This document shows positions 41,591 through 51,278 of a stretch of 64,000 nt of DNA, one piece after another (position 1 is the first letter of the stretch; each line of letters starts with the position of its first letter). A program made the position numbers and the translations under genes. The notes below the pieces were generated by a model, which saw only the letters and a list, made by a program, of their open reading frames with translations, did no database searches and was not told where the DNA came from. Source of the DNA: Oleiagrimonas sp964566965 (lineage in GTDB: Bacteria > Pseudomonadota > Gammaproteobacteria > Xanthomonadales > Rhodanobacteraceae). The stretch spans positions 1 through 64,000 of the forward strand of contig CAZMKO010000003.1 of NCBI GenBank assembly GCA_964566965.1, read 5' to 3'.

Positions 41591-44006
41591 AGTGCAGCTC
41601 GCGATAGGTTTCCGGGTCGAAAACATCCACTTCGACCACGTTCTGGCGGGCCTCGCGGGCCGCGTCCAGCAATTGGTACTCCTGCTCGCTGATCACGCCC
41701 GCGGCCAGGGCCGTGTCGTCCAGCATGTGTCCCGGCGCGCGGTCGAGGCGGCCGTCGCGCACCGCGTCGCGCAACTTGACGTCCACCGGCATGGCGCGCA
41801 CGGCTTTTTCCAGAGCCGCTTCCAGCGCGCCCAGGCCGGCTTCCTGCGGGTCGGGGATGTACACGTCCTCGGTGAGGTGCACGCGAGCCTCGCGGTTTTC
41901 CAGGATGGCGCGGGCGGCGCGCCGGCCGAGCTTGTCCGAGGGCGGACGGAAACGCGCACCCAGTGGAAACACCAGGAAACGGGCCAGCATGGCCAGAGGT
42001 CGTGAAGGCAGGTTGTCGAGCACACCCACGAGGGCTTCCTGCACGCGATACAGCGCCAGGGCGGTGGACCAGCGGGCCAGGTCGTAGTTGCTGGCCAGCT
42101 TGGTTTCGTCGTGATACCGCTTCAGTGACGCGGCGGCCAGGTATTGCCAGGCCAGCGCATCGGCCAGCCGTCCGGAAATTTTCTCGCGGCGTTTGAGCGA
42201 GCCGCCGAGTACGCCCATGGAGATGTCGGAGATCAGCGCGAACGCGGCCGAGAAACGGCTCAGATGCTGATAGAAGCGTTTCACGTCGTGGGTCTCCGGC
42301 ACGCGCGCCAGGCGGCTTCCGGTCAACGCCAGCAGAAACGCGCGCACGGCGCGTGTGACGACGAAGTTGGCGTAGCCGAAGGTGGCTTTGTCCAAGGCCT
42401 TGTGGTCGTTCTTGTCCACGGCCTGGATCAGGGTCTGCACGTAAGGGTGGCAGCGGATGGCGCCCTGGCCGTAGATGATCATGGAGCGGGTCAGGATGTT
42501 GGCGCCCTCCACGGTGATGCCGATTGGCACCGACATCCACATGCGCGAGAGCAGGTTGCGCGGCCCGCGCTGGATGGCCGAGCCGGCGCGGATGTCCATG
42601 GCGTCGGACACCACCTCGCGCATGCCCTCGGTGAGGTAGGCCTTGGCGATGGAACCCAGGACCGCCGGGCGTTCGCCGGCGTCCAGCGCGCCGCAGGTGA
42701 GGGTGCGCGTGGCGCTCATCATCCAGGTCATGCCGGCGATGCGGGCCAGCGGTTCCTCGATGCCCTCGAAACGGCCGATGGGCGTGTCGAACTGTTCGCG
42801 CACGGTGGCGTAGGCACCGCTGATGCGGGTGGCCATCTGCGCGGCGCCCACCGACAGGGCCGGCAACGAGATCGACCGCCCCGCCGCGAGCGATTCCATC
42901 AGCATGCGCCAGCCCTGGCCGATGCGCGCCCGCCCTCCGATGATCGCGTCCAATGGCACGAACACATCCTCGCCGGTGATCGGGCCGTTGGCAAAGGGCA
43001 CGCCCATCGGGTCGTGGTGCTTGCCGATGGTGATGCCGGGCAGATCGCTGGCGATCAGCGCGCAGGTGATGCCGAGGTCCTCGGTGTCGCCGAGCAGGCC
43101 GTGCGGGTCGTGCAACCGGAAGGCCAGCCCGATCAGGCTCGCCACCGGTGCCAGCGTGATATAGCGCTTGTTCCAGTTGAGCCGCATGCCGAGCACTTCT
43201 TCGCCGTTCCACAGGCCGCGCTCGACGATGCCGGTGGATTGGGTGGCGGCCGCGTCCGAGCCGGCTTCGGGGCCGGTAAGGGCAAAGCAGGGAATGTCGC
43301 GGCCGTCGGCCAGGCGCGGCAGGTAGTGGTCCTTTTGCTCGTCGGTGCCGTATTCCAGCAGCAGCTCGGCCGGCCCCAGCGAGTTGGGCACCATCACGGT
43401 CACCGCCGCGGCGATGGAGCGGCTGGCGATGCGCGTGACCACGCGCGAGTGGCCGATCTCGGAAAACCCCAGTCCGCCGTAGCGCTCGGGGATGATCATG
43501 CCGAAGAAGCGTTCGCGCTTGAGGTAGTCCCAGGTTGCCTCGGACAAACCGCGGCGCTGTTCGATGTCCCAGTCGTCCATGTGCCGGCACAGTTCGGTCA
43601 CCGGACCGTCCAGGAACGCCTGTTCGCGTTCACTGAGCGGCTGGCAGCGGAAGTCCAGCAGGCGGGCCCAGTCCGGCCGGCCGGAGAAAATCTGCGCGTC
43701 CCACCACACGCTGCCGGCTTCCAGCGCCACCCGTTCGGTGTCGCCCAGGCGGGGCAGCGCCTTGCCCAACAGCGGCATCAGGGCGCGCGCGAACAAGATT
43801 CGTCGCAGCGGCGCGAAGCCGGTCACCAGGGCCACCAGTGCGGCCAGGGCCAGCACCAGTGAGAATGTTGTCGTGACGCTGCCGGCGTCGATCAGCCAGG
43901 CGATGAACAGCACGCCCAAGCCGACCACCCAGGCTATCCAGCCGCGCCCGAGGAAGGCCAGTGCCAGGGCGGCCAGCACGGCGATGATGATGGCGGCGAT
44001 CCACAT
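41589..44006 (-). CDS. fadE: Acyl-CoA dehydrogenase FadE
   Basis: FadE catalyses the FAD-dependent first oxidation of fatty acid beta-oxidation at the inner membrane. The 805-residue protein, close to E. coli FadE at 814, starts with two or three membrane helices (WIAAIIIAVLAALALAFLG and following). The acyl-CoA dehydrogenase core then shows GMIIPERYGGLGFSEIGHS, CFALTGPEAGSDAAA, GITIGKHHDPMG, and a FadE-type C-terminal domain ending EVDVFDPETYRELH. ATG 44006 has GAGGG seven bases upstream, so the further open frame to 44264 is excluded. The stop codon is shared with the edge of a repeat element. Confidence 0.96.
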   Translation of the reverse strand: MWIAAIIIAVLAALALAFLGRGWIAWVVGLGVLFIAWLIDAGSVTTTFSLVLALAALVALVTGFAPLRRILFARALMPLLGKALPRLGDTERVALEAGSVWWDAQIFSGRPDWARLLDFRCQPLSEREQAFLDGPVTELCRHMDDWDIEQRRGLSEATWDYLKRERFFGMIIPERYGGLGFSEIGHSRVVTRIASRSIAAAVTVMVPNSLGPAELLLEYGTDEQKDHYLPRLADGRDIPCFALTGPEAGSDAAATQSTGIVERGLWNGEEVLGMRLNWNKRYITLAPVASLIGLAFRLHDPHGLLGDTEDLGITCALIASDLPGITIGKHHDPMGVPFANGPITGEDVFVPLDAIIGGRARIGQGWRMLMESLAAGRSISLPALSVGAAQMATRISGAYATVREQFDTPIGRFEGIEEPLARIAGMTWMMSATRTLTCGALDAGERPAVLGSIAKAYLTEGMREVVSDAMDIRAGSAIQRGPRNLLSRMWMSVPIGITVEGANILTRSMIIYGQGAIRCHPYVQTLIQAVDKNDHKALDKATFGYANFVVTRAVRAFLLALTGSRLARVPETHDVKRFYQHLSRFSAAFALISDISMGVLGGSLKRREKISGRLADALAWQYLAAASLKRYHDETKLASNYDLARWSTALALYRVQEALVGVLDNLPSRPLAMLARFLVFPLGARFRPPSDKLGRRAARAILENREARVHLTEDVYIPDPQEAGLGALEAALEKAVRAMPVDVKLRDAVRDGRLDRAPGHMLDDTALAAGVISEQEYQLLDAAREARQNVVEVDVFDPETYRELH

Positions 44007-44206
44007 GCAAGTACCCTCGCGACGGACGGAGAGCCATTGTGCCAGTCCGAGTTTGAAGCCCACGCAAACGCGGTTCACGCGACGGCTTGCCCGGTGCCAT
44101 TCAGGCAATCGGCGTACAATGGTCGGGATATGCAGAGGGCTTTTGGCCGGTGTGGCGTCACCGGCGTTGCGTGCCGCATGTGCGGCGCGCCTTGACGGAC
44201 AGATAC

Positions 44207-45004
44207 ATGAAAGAGAAAAACGAGATCGTCGCCAACTGGCTGCCACGCTACACCGGCACGGCACTGGAGGACTTCGGCGAATATATCCTGCTGACCAACT
44301 TCGGCCATTACGTGGAGCTTTTCGCCGAGTGGAACGGCGTCGAGGTGAAGGGGGCGGACAAACCCATGCCCAACGCCACGGCGGACGGCATCACCTTGAT
44401 CAATTTCGGCATGGGCAGCCCCAACGCCGCGACGGTCATGGATCTTCTGTCGGCGATCAGCCCCAAGGCCGCGTTGTTTCTCGGCAAATGCGGCGGGGTC
44501 AAGAAGAAGAACCGTATCGGCGACCTGATCCTGCCGATTGCCGCGATCCGCGGCGAGGGCACCTCGGACGACTACCTGCCGCGCAACGTGCCGGCGCTTC
44601 CCGCGTTCCAGTTGCAGCGCGGCGTGTCGACCATGATCCGCGACCTGGGCCACGACTATTGGACCGGCACCGTGTTCACCACCAACCGGCGGGTGTGGGA
44701 GCACGACGACACCTTCAAGGAATACCTGCGCCACACGCGCTGCATGGCGGTGGACATGGAGACAGCGACCATCTTCGCGGCCGGCTTCGCCAACTCCATC
44801 CCGTCCGGCGCGTTGCTGCTGGTGTCCGACCAGCCGATGATCCCGGAGGGCGTCAAGACCGCCGCCAGCGACCGCAAGGTCACCGAAAACTACGTCCAGG
44901 CACACATCCAGATTGGTATCGAGGCGCTGAAACTGGTGCGCCGCAATGGGCGCAGCGTCAAGCACCTGCGCTTCGAGGAAGAGTTGGAGGACGACGAGCC
45001 CTGA
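44207..45004 (+). CDS. amn: AMP nucleosidase, short form
   Basis: The enzyme hydrolyses AMP to adenine and ribose 5-phosphate. The 265-residue protein contains the phosphorylase-type catalytic domain only: ITLINFGMGSPNAATVMDLL, ALFLGKCGGVKKKNRIGDL, TGTVFTTNRRVWEHDD, the MAVDMETATIFAAGFANS segment and LLLVSDQPMIPEGVKT. E. coli Amn (484 residues) has an extra N-terminal regulatory domain that is missing here. ATG 44207 gives a natural start; the ribosome site is weak. It is divergent from fadE across a 200-base gap. Confidence 0.92.
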   Translation: MKEKNEIVANWLPRYTGTALEDFGEYILLTNFGHYVELFAEWNGVEVKGADKPMPNATADGITLINFGMGSPNAATVMDLLSAISPKAALFLGKCGGVKKKNRIGDLILPIAAIRGEGTSDDYLPRNVPALPAFQLQRGVSTMIRDLGHDYWTGTVFTTNRRVWEHDDTFKEYLRHTRCMAVDMETATIFAAGFANSIPSGALLLVSDQPMIPEGVKTAASDRKVTENYVQAHIQIGIEALKLVRRNGRSVKHLRFEEELEDDEP

Positions 45005-45008
45005 CCGT

Positions 45009-45079
45009 GGTCGCCCGCCACATGCGGGCGACCGGGTGAGCGATGCGCGCAAGGCCGGGCCGATGCCCGGCCTTGCGCG
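45009..45079. terminator. Two tandem perfect hairpins between convergent amn and the glutaredoxin fusion
   Basis: GGTCGCCCGC (45009-45018) pairs with GCGGGCGACC (45024-45033). CGCGCAAGGCCGGGC (45046-45060) pairs over 15 bases with GCCCGGCCTTGCGCG (45065-45079) around a four-base loop. They fill the 82-base gap and probably end transcription from both sides. Confidence 0.8.
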
Positions 45080-45086
45080 TTGAGGT

Positions 45087-45995
45087 TCACGCGCCTTCGG
45101 CGTCCTGCCAGGCGTTCATGCCGCCCTCGACGCTGTAGACATGCTTGAAACCGTGCGCGGCAAATTGCTCGGCGATGCCTCGGCTGGAAACGCCCTTGAC
45201 GCAGATGAAGGCCAGTTCGGTGTCCTCGGGCAGGGCGTTGAGTGCTTCGTACCCCTCTTCCTCCAGCACGCGCGCCTGTGGAAGCGAGGGTATCTTGGCC
45301 CGGACCGGTGCCGGACGCACGTCGACCAGGGTGATGTCGCCGGCCTCGAGGCGCCGCTTCAGTTCGTCGACCTGCATCGGCTTGACCTCGGTGGCGCCGG
45401 GGAAGCGCAGGCTCAGCCCCGCGCCCTGCATGGTCTCCACCCAGTCGATGGTGATGCCGCGCGCGCGCTGGGCGCTGCCCGGATCGAAATGCACTTCCAG
45501 ACCGTTGGCGGTGGCCACGATGTCGTTGTCGCCGGCTGGCGCAAGGCGGAAGCTGGCGCTGTGATCGGCCCCCACTTCCAGGTGCAGCGCCATGTCGCCG
45601 GCATCGGCCATGCCGTTGCCGATGGCCTCGGCGGCCTTGTCGGTGATGGTGATCCCGGGCGGGGTGCGGTCCGGCTCGGGCAGGCCGAACAGGGCATGCA
45701 GTTCGCCGCTGGTGTACATCTGGCGCACGATGTCGGCGCCGCCCACCAGGTCGCCGTCGACGTACAGCTGGGGAATCGTCGGCCAGTTGCCATACACCTT
45801 GATGCCCTCGCGGATGTCCGGATCGGCCAGCACGTTGACGGTGTGATACTCGGGCAGGAGGTCGTTCAGGGCGCCGCTGGCGGCGGCGGAAAAACCGCAC
45901 ATGGGCTGCTGACGGTCACCCTTCATGAACAGCACCACGCGGTGCTCCTTGACGATGGCGTCGATGCGTTCACGGATGGCGGGGTCGAGGGACAT
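45087..45995 (-). CDS. Monothiol glutaredoxin (Grx4-type) fused to HesB-like and rhodanese domains
   Basis: The 302-residue protein has three modules. Residues 1-105 are a CGFS glutaredoxin (KGDRQQPMCGFSAAAS, NWPTIPQLYVDGDLVGG), the class that carries [2Fe-2S] clusters. Residues about 113-200 (ITITDKAAEAIGNGMAD, ITIDWVETMQGAGLSLRFPG) follow the A-type Fe-S carrier pattern but contain no cysteine, so cannot bind a cluster in the usual way. Residues about 206-300 are a rhodanese domain with Cys265 in FICVKGVSSRG and GGMNAWQ. A role in Fe-S or sulfur trafficking is inferred. ATG 45995 has GGAG seven bases upstream. Confidence 0.9.
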   Translation of the reverse strand: MSLDPAIRERIDAIVKEHRVVLFMKGDRQQPMCGFSAAASGALNDLLPEYHTVNVLADPDIREGIKVYGNWPTIPQLYVDGDLVGGADIVRQMYTSGELHALFGLPEPDRTPPGITITDKAAEAIGNGMADAGDMALHLEVGADHSASFRLAPAGDNDIVATANGLEVHFDPGSAQRARGITIDWVETMQGAGLSLRFPGATEVKPMQVDELKRRLEAGDITLVDVRPAPVRAKIPSLPQARVLEEEGYEALNALPEDTELAFICVKGVSSRGIAEQFAAHGFKHVYSVEGGMNAWQDAEGA

Positions 45996-46057
45996 GGAAA
46001 AGCTCCGGAAAAAAAGCAAGGGTCAAGGGAATCATATGCTGGCGGCAGGCGCGGGCT

Positions 46058-46726
46058 TCAAGGCCCCGCTCGCCGCTTACCGTCGTCGGTGCCGATCGCA
46101 TGCTCCTGGCCATCGCGCAGCGCCGCCTCCGCCACGGGCGCGATCACGTCGGCCCACACGGCGTATTGTGCCGCCGAAGGGTGCAGCCCGTCATCGGCCA
46201 GCATGTCCGGTGCCTCGCCACAGTGCCGCGACACCGGCGTGACATCCGCCCAGCGGGCGCCGGCGGACCGCACCCGCGCCTGCGCCGCGGCATTGAAGGC
46301 ATCCAGGTCGGCGCCGATGCGCGCGCCATCGCGTTCTTCCACCCGCGCGAAGCGGGTTACGCCCCAGTCGGGAATGGACACGCCCACCACCCGGTTCGCG
46401 CGGCCGCCGGCCAGACCGACCGCGCGTTGCAGGAGGGTGCCGAATTCGTCGTCGTAATTGTCCAGGTCGCGGCCGCGATACTGGTTGTTGACGCCGATCA
46501 GCAGGGTGACCAGGTCCCAGGGCGGTCGCGGGGCCGCCGCTTCGATGCCGGCGGCCAGCTCGTCGGTGCTCCAGCCCGTGACCGCGACGATCCGCGGATC
46601 ATCCAGCGCCAGGCCACGCGCGCGCAGACGTGCGGCCACCACGCAGGGCCAGCGTGTCGCCGGCGGCACGCCTTCGCCGATGGTGTAGGAATCACCCAGG
46701 GCAAGAAACCGGTACGGAAGCGACAT
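46058..46726 (-). CDS. SGNH/GDSL-type esterase
   Basis: The 222-residue protein has the SGNH blocks: FLALGDSYTIGEGV (nucleophile Ser), TGWSTDELAAG, LLIGVNNQYRG (Asn in block III) and the catalytic DGLHPSAAQYAVWA. It is a lipase/esterase-like hydrolase without signal peptide, and its substrate is unknown. ATG 46726 has GAGGGTG upstream. It begins 11 bases after the aminotransferase stop on the same strand, so the two probably share a transcript. Confidence 0.93.
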   Translation of the reverse strand: MSLPYRFLALGDSYTIGEGVPPATRWPCVVAARLRARGLALDDPRIVAVTGWSTDELAAGIEAAAPRPPWDLVTLLIGVNNQYRGRDLDNYDDEFGTLLQRAVGLAGGRANRVVGVSIPDWGVTRFARVEERDGARIGADLDAFNAAAQARVRSAGARWADVTPVSRHCGEAPDMLADDGLHPSAAQYAVWADVIAPVAEAALRDGQEHAIGTDDGKRRAGP

Positions 46727-46737
46727 GTGCGGCACCC

Positions 46738-48012
46738 TCACGCCGTGGCCACGGTGCCGGAGGCGGGGGTGCCCGCCAGCCGCGCCAGGGTACGTTCAAT
46801 GCGCGTGAAGACTTCGGCAAGGGTGTCCGGGTCGGGCAACAGGGTCAGACGCAGGTGCCGGCTGGCGGTGAGGTTGAAGCTGGAGCCCGGCGCCAGCAAC
46901 ACCGACTCATCCTCCAGCAGGCGCAGGGCGAAATCGCTGTCGTCGAAGACCGGCAGGGCGTCGACGCGCACCGAGGGGAACGCGTACAGCGCACCCCGTG
47001 GCGGCACCATGTCGAGGTACTCGCTGGCAGCCACGCCGGCCAGCACCGCGGCACGCGCGCGATGCAGGCGTCCGCCCGGTGCGGTCAGCGCCCCGATGCT
47101 GTCGACCCCCTGCAGGGCCGGCGCCACCGCCCATTGCGCCGGCACGTTGGGACACAGTCGCAGCGCAGCCAGCAGCTGCAAGGCATCGCGGTAGGCGCGG
47201 GTGTCGGCGTGCGTGCCGGACAGCGTCATCCAGCCGACCCGGTAACCGCAGGCGCGGTGCACCTTGCTGAGGCCGCCGAAGCTCAGGCACGGGTGTGCGC
47301 CGGCCAGGGGCGCCAGCGGCTGGAAAGGCGTGTCGTCGTAGACGATGTCGTCATAGATCTCGTCGCACAACAGCAGCAGGCCGTGTGTCTCGGCGATCGC
47401 CACCATTCGTTCCAGCAGGGAGCGCGGATACACGGCGCCGGTCGGGTTGTTGGGATTGATCAGCACCAGGGCGCGCGTACGCGGCGTGATCCGCGCCTCG
47501 ATGTCGTCGGGATCCGGCCAGTGCGCGTTGCATGCCGTGCACGGGTAGTAGACCGGCCGACCGCCGTTGAGCCGGGTGGCGGCGCTCCACAGCGGGTAGT
47601 CGGGGCACGGCAGCAAGACTTCGTCGCCCGGCGCCAGCAGTGCGCGCAGGCTGATGTCGATCAACTCGCTGACGCCGTTGCCAATGAACACGCGCGAGGG
47701 GTCCACACCACTGGCGCCACGGGCCAGTTGTCGCGCCGCGACGGCGGCGCGCGCCGTGTCCAGGCCTTGTTCCGTGCAGTAACCGTCGCTGTCGGCCAGA
47801 TGCGCGGCGACCGCCTCGGCCAGGTGGGGCGGGGCGTGGAAGCCGAAACGGGCCGGATTGCCGATATTCAACGTCAGGATGTCCCGGCCGGCGGCTTCCA
47901 ATTCGCGTGCGCGGCGAGCGAGGGCGCCGCGGATGTCGTAGCGGACGTCGGCGAGGCGTGGACTGGGTTCGATGGCGCGCAAGGCGGGTATCCCGGGTGG
48001 ACTCGCCCGCAT
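46738..48012 (-). CDS. Pyridoxal-phosphate aminotransferase, AlaA-like
   Basis: The 424-residue class I/II aminotransferase begins near SPRLADVRYDIRGALARRARELE and has LNIGNPARFGF, which are marks of the AlaA alanine-synthesising transaminases. The PLP site is SFGGLSKVHRACGYRVGWM with the Schiff-base Lys, and VLINPNNPTGAVYPRS and LLLCDEIYDDIVYDD follow the usual layout. ATG 48012 is used, but no ribosome site is visible; a TTG 8 codons later is possible. A much longer frame upstream overlaps rsgA and is not real. It is divergent from rsgA. Confidence 0.92.
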   Translation of the reverse strand: MRASPPGIPALRAIEPSPRLADVRYDIRGALARRARELEAAGRDILTLNIGNPARFGFHAPPHLAEAVAAHLADSDGYCTEQGLDTARAAVAARQLARGASGVDPSRVFIGNGVSELIDISLRALLAPGDEVLLPCPDYPLWSAATRLNGGRPVYYPCTACNAHWPDPDDIEARITPRTRALVLINPNNPTGAVYPRSLLERMVAIAETHGLLLLCDEIYDDIVYDDTPFQPLAPLAGAHPCLSFGGLSKVHRACGYRVGWMTLSGTHADTRAYRDALQLLAALRLCPNVPAQWAVAPALQGVDSIGALTAPGGRLHRARAAVLAGVAASEYLDMVPPRGALYAFPSVRVDALPVFDDSDFALRLLEDESVLLAPGSSFNLTASRHLRLTLLPDPDTLAEVFTRIERTLARLAGTPASGTVATA

Positions 48013-48075
48013 GCTAGCAGCGGGCGCGGGCATCCTGCACGACGATGGCGGGCGGTGTGCTGCTACGCTTCGCGC

Positions 48076-49128
48076 ATGAGTGCCGCCACCCCACTGGAAA
48101 CCTTGCGCCACATCGGCTGGCGCGGCGCACTGCCGGACGTGCCGGTGGCGCGCGTGGTGGCGCAGCACCGTGCCGGTTACGAGTTGCACGACGGCGTGTC
48201 GGTGTTCGCGGCGCAGCCGGCGGGGCACTTCCTCAAGCGCAGCTTGGACCCGACGCAGCGGCCGGCCGTGGGAGATTTCGTGGTCTGGGCCGACACGGCG
48301 ACGCCAGAGATCACGCAGGTCCTGCCACGGCGTTCCACCCTGACCCGGGCCGCCGCCGGCGAGCGTTACGCGCGCCAGTTGATCGCCACCAACATCGACC
48401 ACGTGCTGGTGCTGACCGGCCTGGATGGCGACTTCAATCCACGCCGCATCGAGCGCTACCTGTTGCTGATCGAGGGCTCGGGGGCGCGCGCGGTGGTGTT
48501 GCTGGGCAAGGCCGACCGTGATGCGCAGGCCATCGCACGCCTGGAGCAGCTGCGCGAGCGCCTGCCCGACGGCACGCCGCTGCACCTGATCAACAGCAAG
48601 GACCCGGACAGCGTCCGTATCCTGGCGCCGTATCTCGGGCCGGGCGACAGCGCCGTGTTGGTGGGGTCCTCCGGGGCCGGCAAGTCCACGCTGACCAATA
48701 CACTGCTGGGCGAATCGCGCATGGCGACCGGCCGCGTGCGCCGCAGCGACAGCCGTGGCCGCCACACGACCACGCACCGTGCGTTGCTGCCGTTGCCGAC
48801 CGGTGGCTGCCTCATCGACACCCCCGGCATGCGTGAATTGAAATTGACCGGCGAGGAATCGATGGACCTGTTCGCCGACATCGAGGCGCTGGCCCTGCGT
48901 TGCCGTTTCGCCGACTGCCAGCACGGCAACGAACCGGGCTGCGCGGTGCAGGCGGCGCTGGCCAGCGGCGAGATCGATGCGGCGCGCTGGCACAATTACC
49001 GCAAGCTGCGCGATGAGCGCGAACAGCAGGCCGCTCAGCTGCAGGCCCGGCGTCAGCGCAAGGGCGAGGGACGGCGGTCGGGGCGTTCGCCGGGTCGCCG
49101 TCCGCGTGGTCGCGACGGCGGCGATTGA
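48076..49128 (+). CDS. rsgA: Ribosome small-subunit-dependent GTPase RsgA
   Basis: RsgA checks maturation of the 30S subunit. The 350-residue protein has an OB domain, a circularly permuted GTPase (LLGKADRD, then P-loop GSSGAGKSTLTNTLLG, then LIDTPGMRELKL), and a C-terminal zinc finger CRFADCQHGNEPGC. The last 30 residues are Arg/Gly-rich and likely bind rRNA. ATG 48076 is the only good start. It is divergent from the aminotransferase across 63 bases. Confidence 0.96.
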   Translation: MSAATPLETLRHIGWRGALPDVPVARVVAQHRAGYELHDGVSVFAAQPAGHFLKRSLDPTQRPAVGDFVVWADTATPEITQVLPRRSTLTRAAAGERYARQLIATNIDHVLVLTGLDGDFNPRRIERYLLLIEGSGARAVVLLGKADRDAQAIARLEQLRERLPDGTPLHLINSKDPDSVRILAPYLGPGDSAVLVGSSGAGKSTLTNTLLGESRMATGRVRRSDSRGRHTTTHRALLPLPTGGCLIDTPGMRELKLTGEESMDLFADIEALALRCRFADCQHGNEPGCAVQAALASGEIDAARWHNYRKLRDEREQQAAQLQARRQRKGEGRRSGRSPGRRPRGRDGGD

Positions 49129-49442
49129 GGGCCGGGCGCCGCTTTTCACGCACCCTGGAAGCCCCGTTCGCGACCCGGTTTAACGTAATGCAACCGTTTG
49201 TTTTAACCGAATTTTTCAATTCAGCCGGATGGCTTGCAGAGCCGTGGGGGAAGGAGTAGGGTCGAAATCGACGGGGCAAAACGCGCCCCGCTTCCACCGG
49301 CCAGATCCATGCTCCCACTTGTCTTGTCCGTGTATGCCATTGCCGCCCTGGTGGCCGTGGCGGGAGCGTGTGTCTTCGCATCGCCTTTGCATGTCGTCGC
49401 GTGGCCGGCGTGGCGGCGTGTCCCTGCCTACGGGAGGTTGCC
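49129..49442. other. Gene-poor stretch between rsgA and the YdcH-type gene
   Basis: The first 100 bases include an A/T-rich segment with GGTTTAAC (49180) and TTTTAACC (49201) in inverted order, perhaps promoter material. ATG 49310 opens a 57-codon frame (MLPLVLSVYAIAALVAVAGA...) that could encode a small membrane protein overlapping the next gene, but it has no ribosome site. Confidence 0.35.
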
Positions 49443-49673
49443 ATGTTTGAAAACCAGCAGCATGAAGATGTCGAGGCCTTGATGAAGGCCAATACCGAGT
49501 TCCGCCGTCTGTATCACCACCATCGCAAGCTCGACAGCAAGGTGCATGACGCGGAAATCGGCGCGTTGCCCATGGATGCGGACACCCTCAGCAGCATGAA
49601 GCGCGAGAAGCTGGCGGCCAAGAATCGCCTGCTGCGCATGTGGGACGAACACCGTCACCACCGTACCCACTGA
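49443..49673 (+). CDS. Small YdcH/DUF465-type protein
   Basis: The 76-residue acidic/basic helical protein (FRRLYHHHRKLDSKVHDAE, SSMKREKLAAKNRLLRMWDEH) matches the short helical-hairpin pattern of the YdcH/DUF465 family, whose role is unknown. ATG 49443 stands behind GGGAGG at good spacing. It is a single-gene unit closed by a hairpin at 49702-49731. Confidence 0.85.
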   Translation: MFENQQHEDVEALMKANTEFRRLYHHHRKLDSKVHDAEIGALPMDADTLSSMKREKLAAKNRLLRMWDEHRHHRTH

Positions 49674-49701
49674 CTCCCCCCCGTCGTTTCACTCTCTCCC
49701 C

Positions 49702-49731
49702 GGCGCGGCCCCGTTGATGCGGGGTCGCGCC
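49702..49731 (+). terminator. Hairpin after the YdcH-type gene
   Basis: GGCGCG (49702-49707) with CCCCG pairs with CGGGG and CGCGCC (49726-49731). A weak T-containing tail follows. Confidence 0.55.
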
Positions 49732-49786
49732 GTGTCGTTCGGCCACTCCGTTATCATGCATCCGGTCACCAACGCCGGGAGTCACG

Positions 49787-51157
<1,371 letters not shown>

Positions 51158-51278
51158 CCTGAACGCCGCATCCGCTGCGGGTCGCGTGGCGGCCGGCGGA
51201 TGCCTAAAATGCGATTCTGGCCGAGCCGCCATCCCCGGCGGCGCGGTCCCGATCCCTCTCGACATATGGAATCCCTGC

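Noticed and set aside
42144..43862. A 572-codon plus-strand frame inside fadE
   Set aside because: Antisense shadow of the well-supported acyl-CoA dehydrogenase; His/Gly/Asp-rich with no motif.
46738..49149. An 803-codon minus-strand frame that appears to extend the aminotransferase over rsgA
   Set aside because: Only the part below 48012 encodes the aminotransferase; the rest is antisense to the conserved GTPase RsgA.
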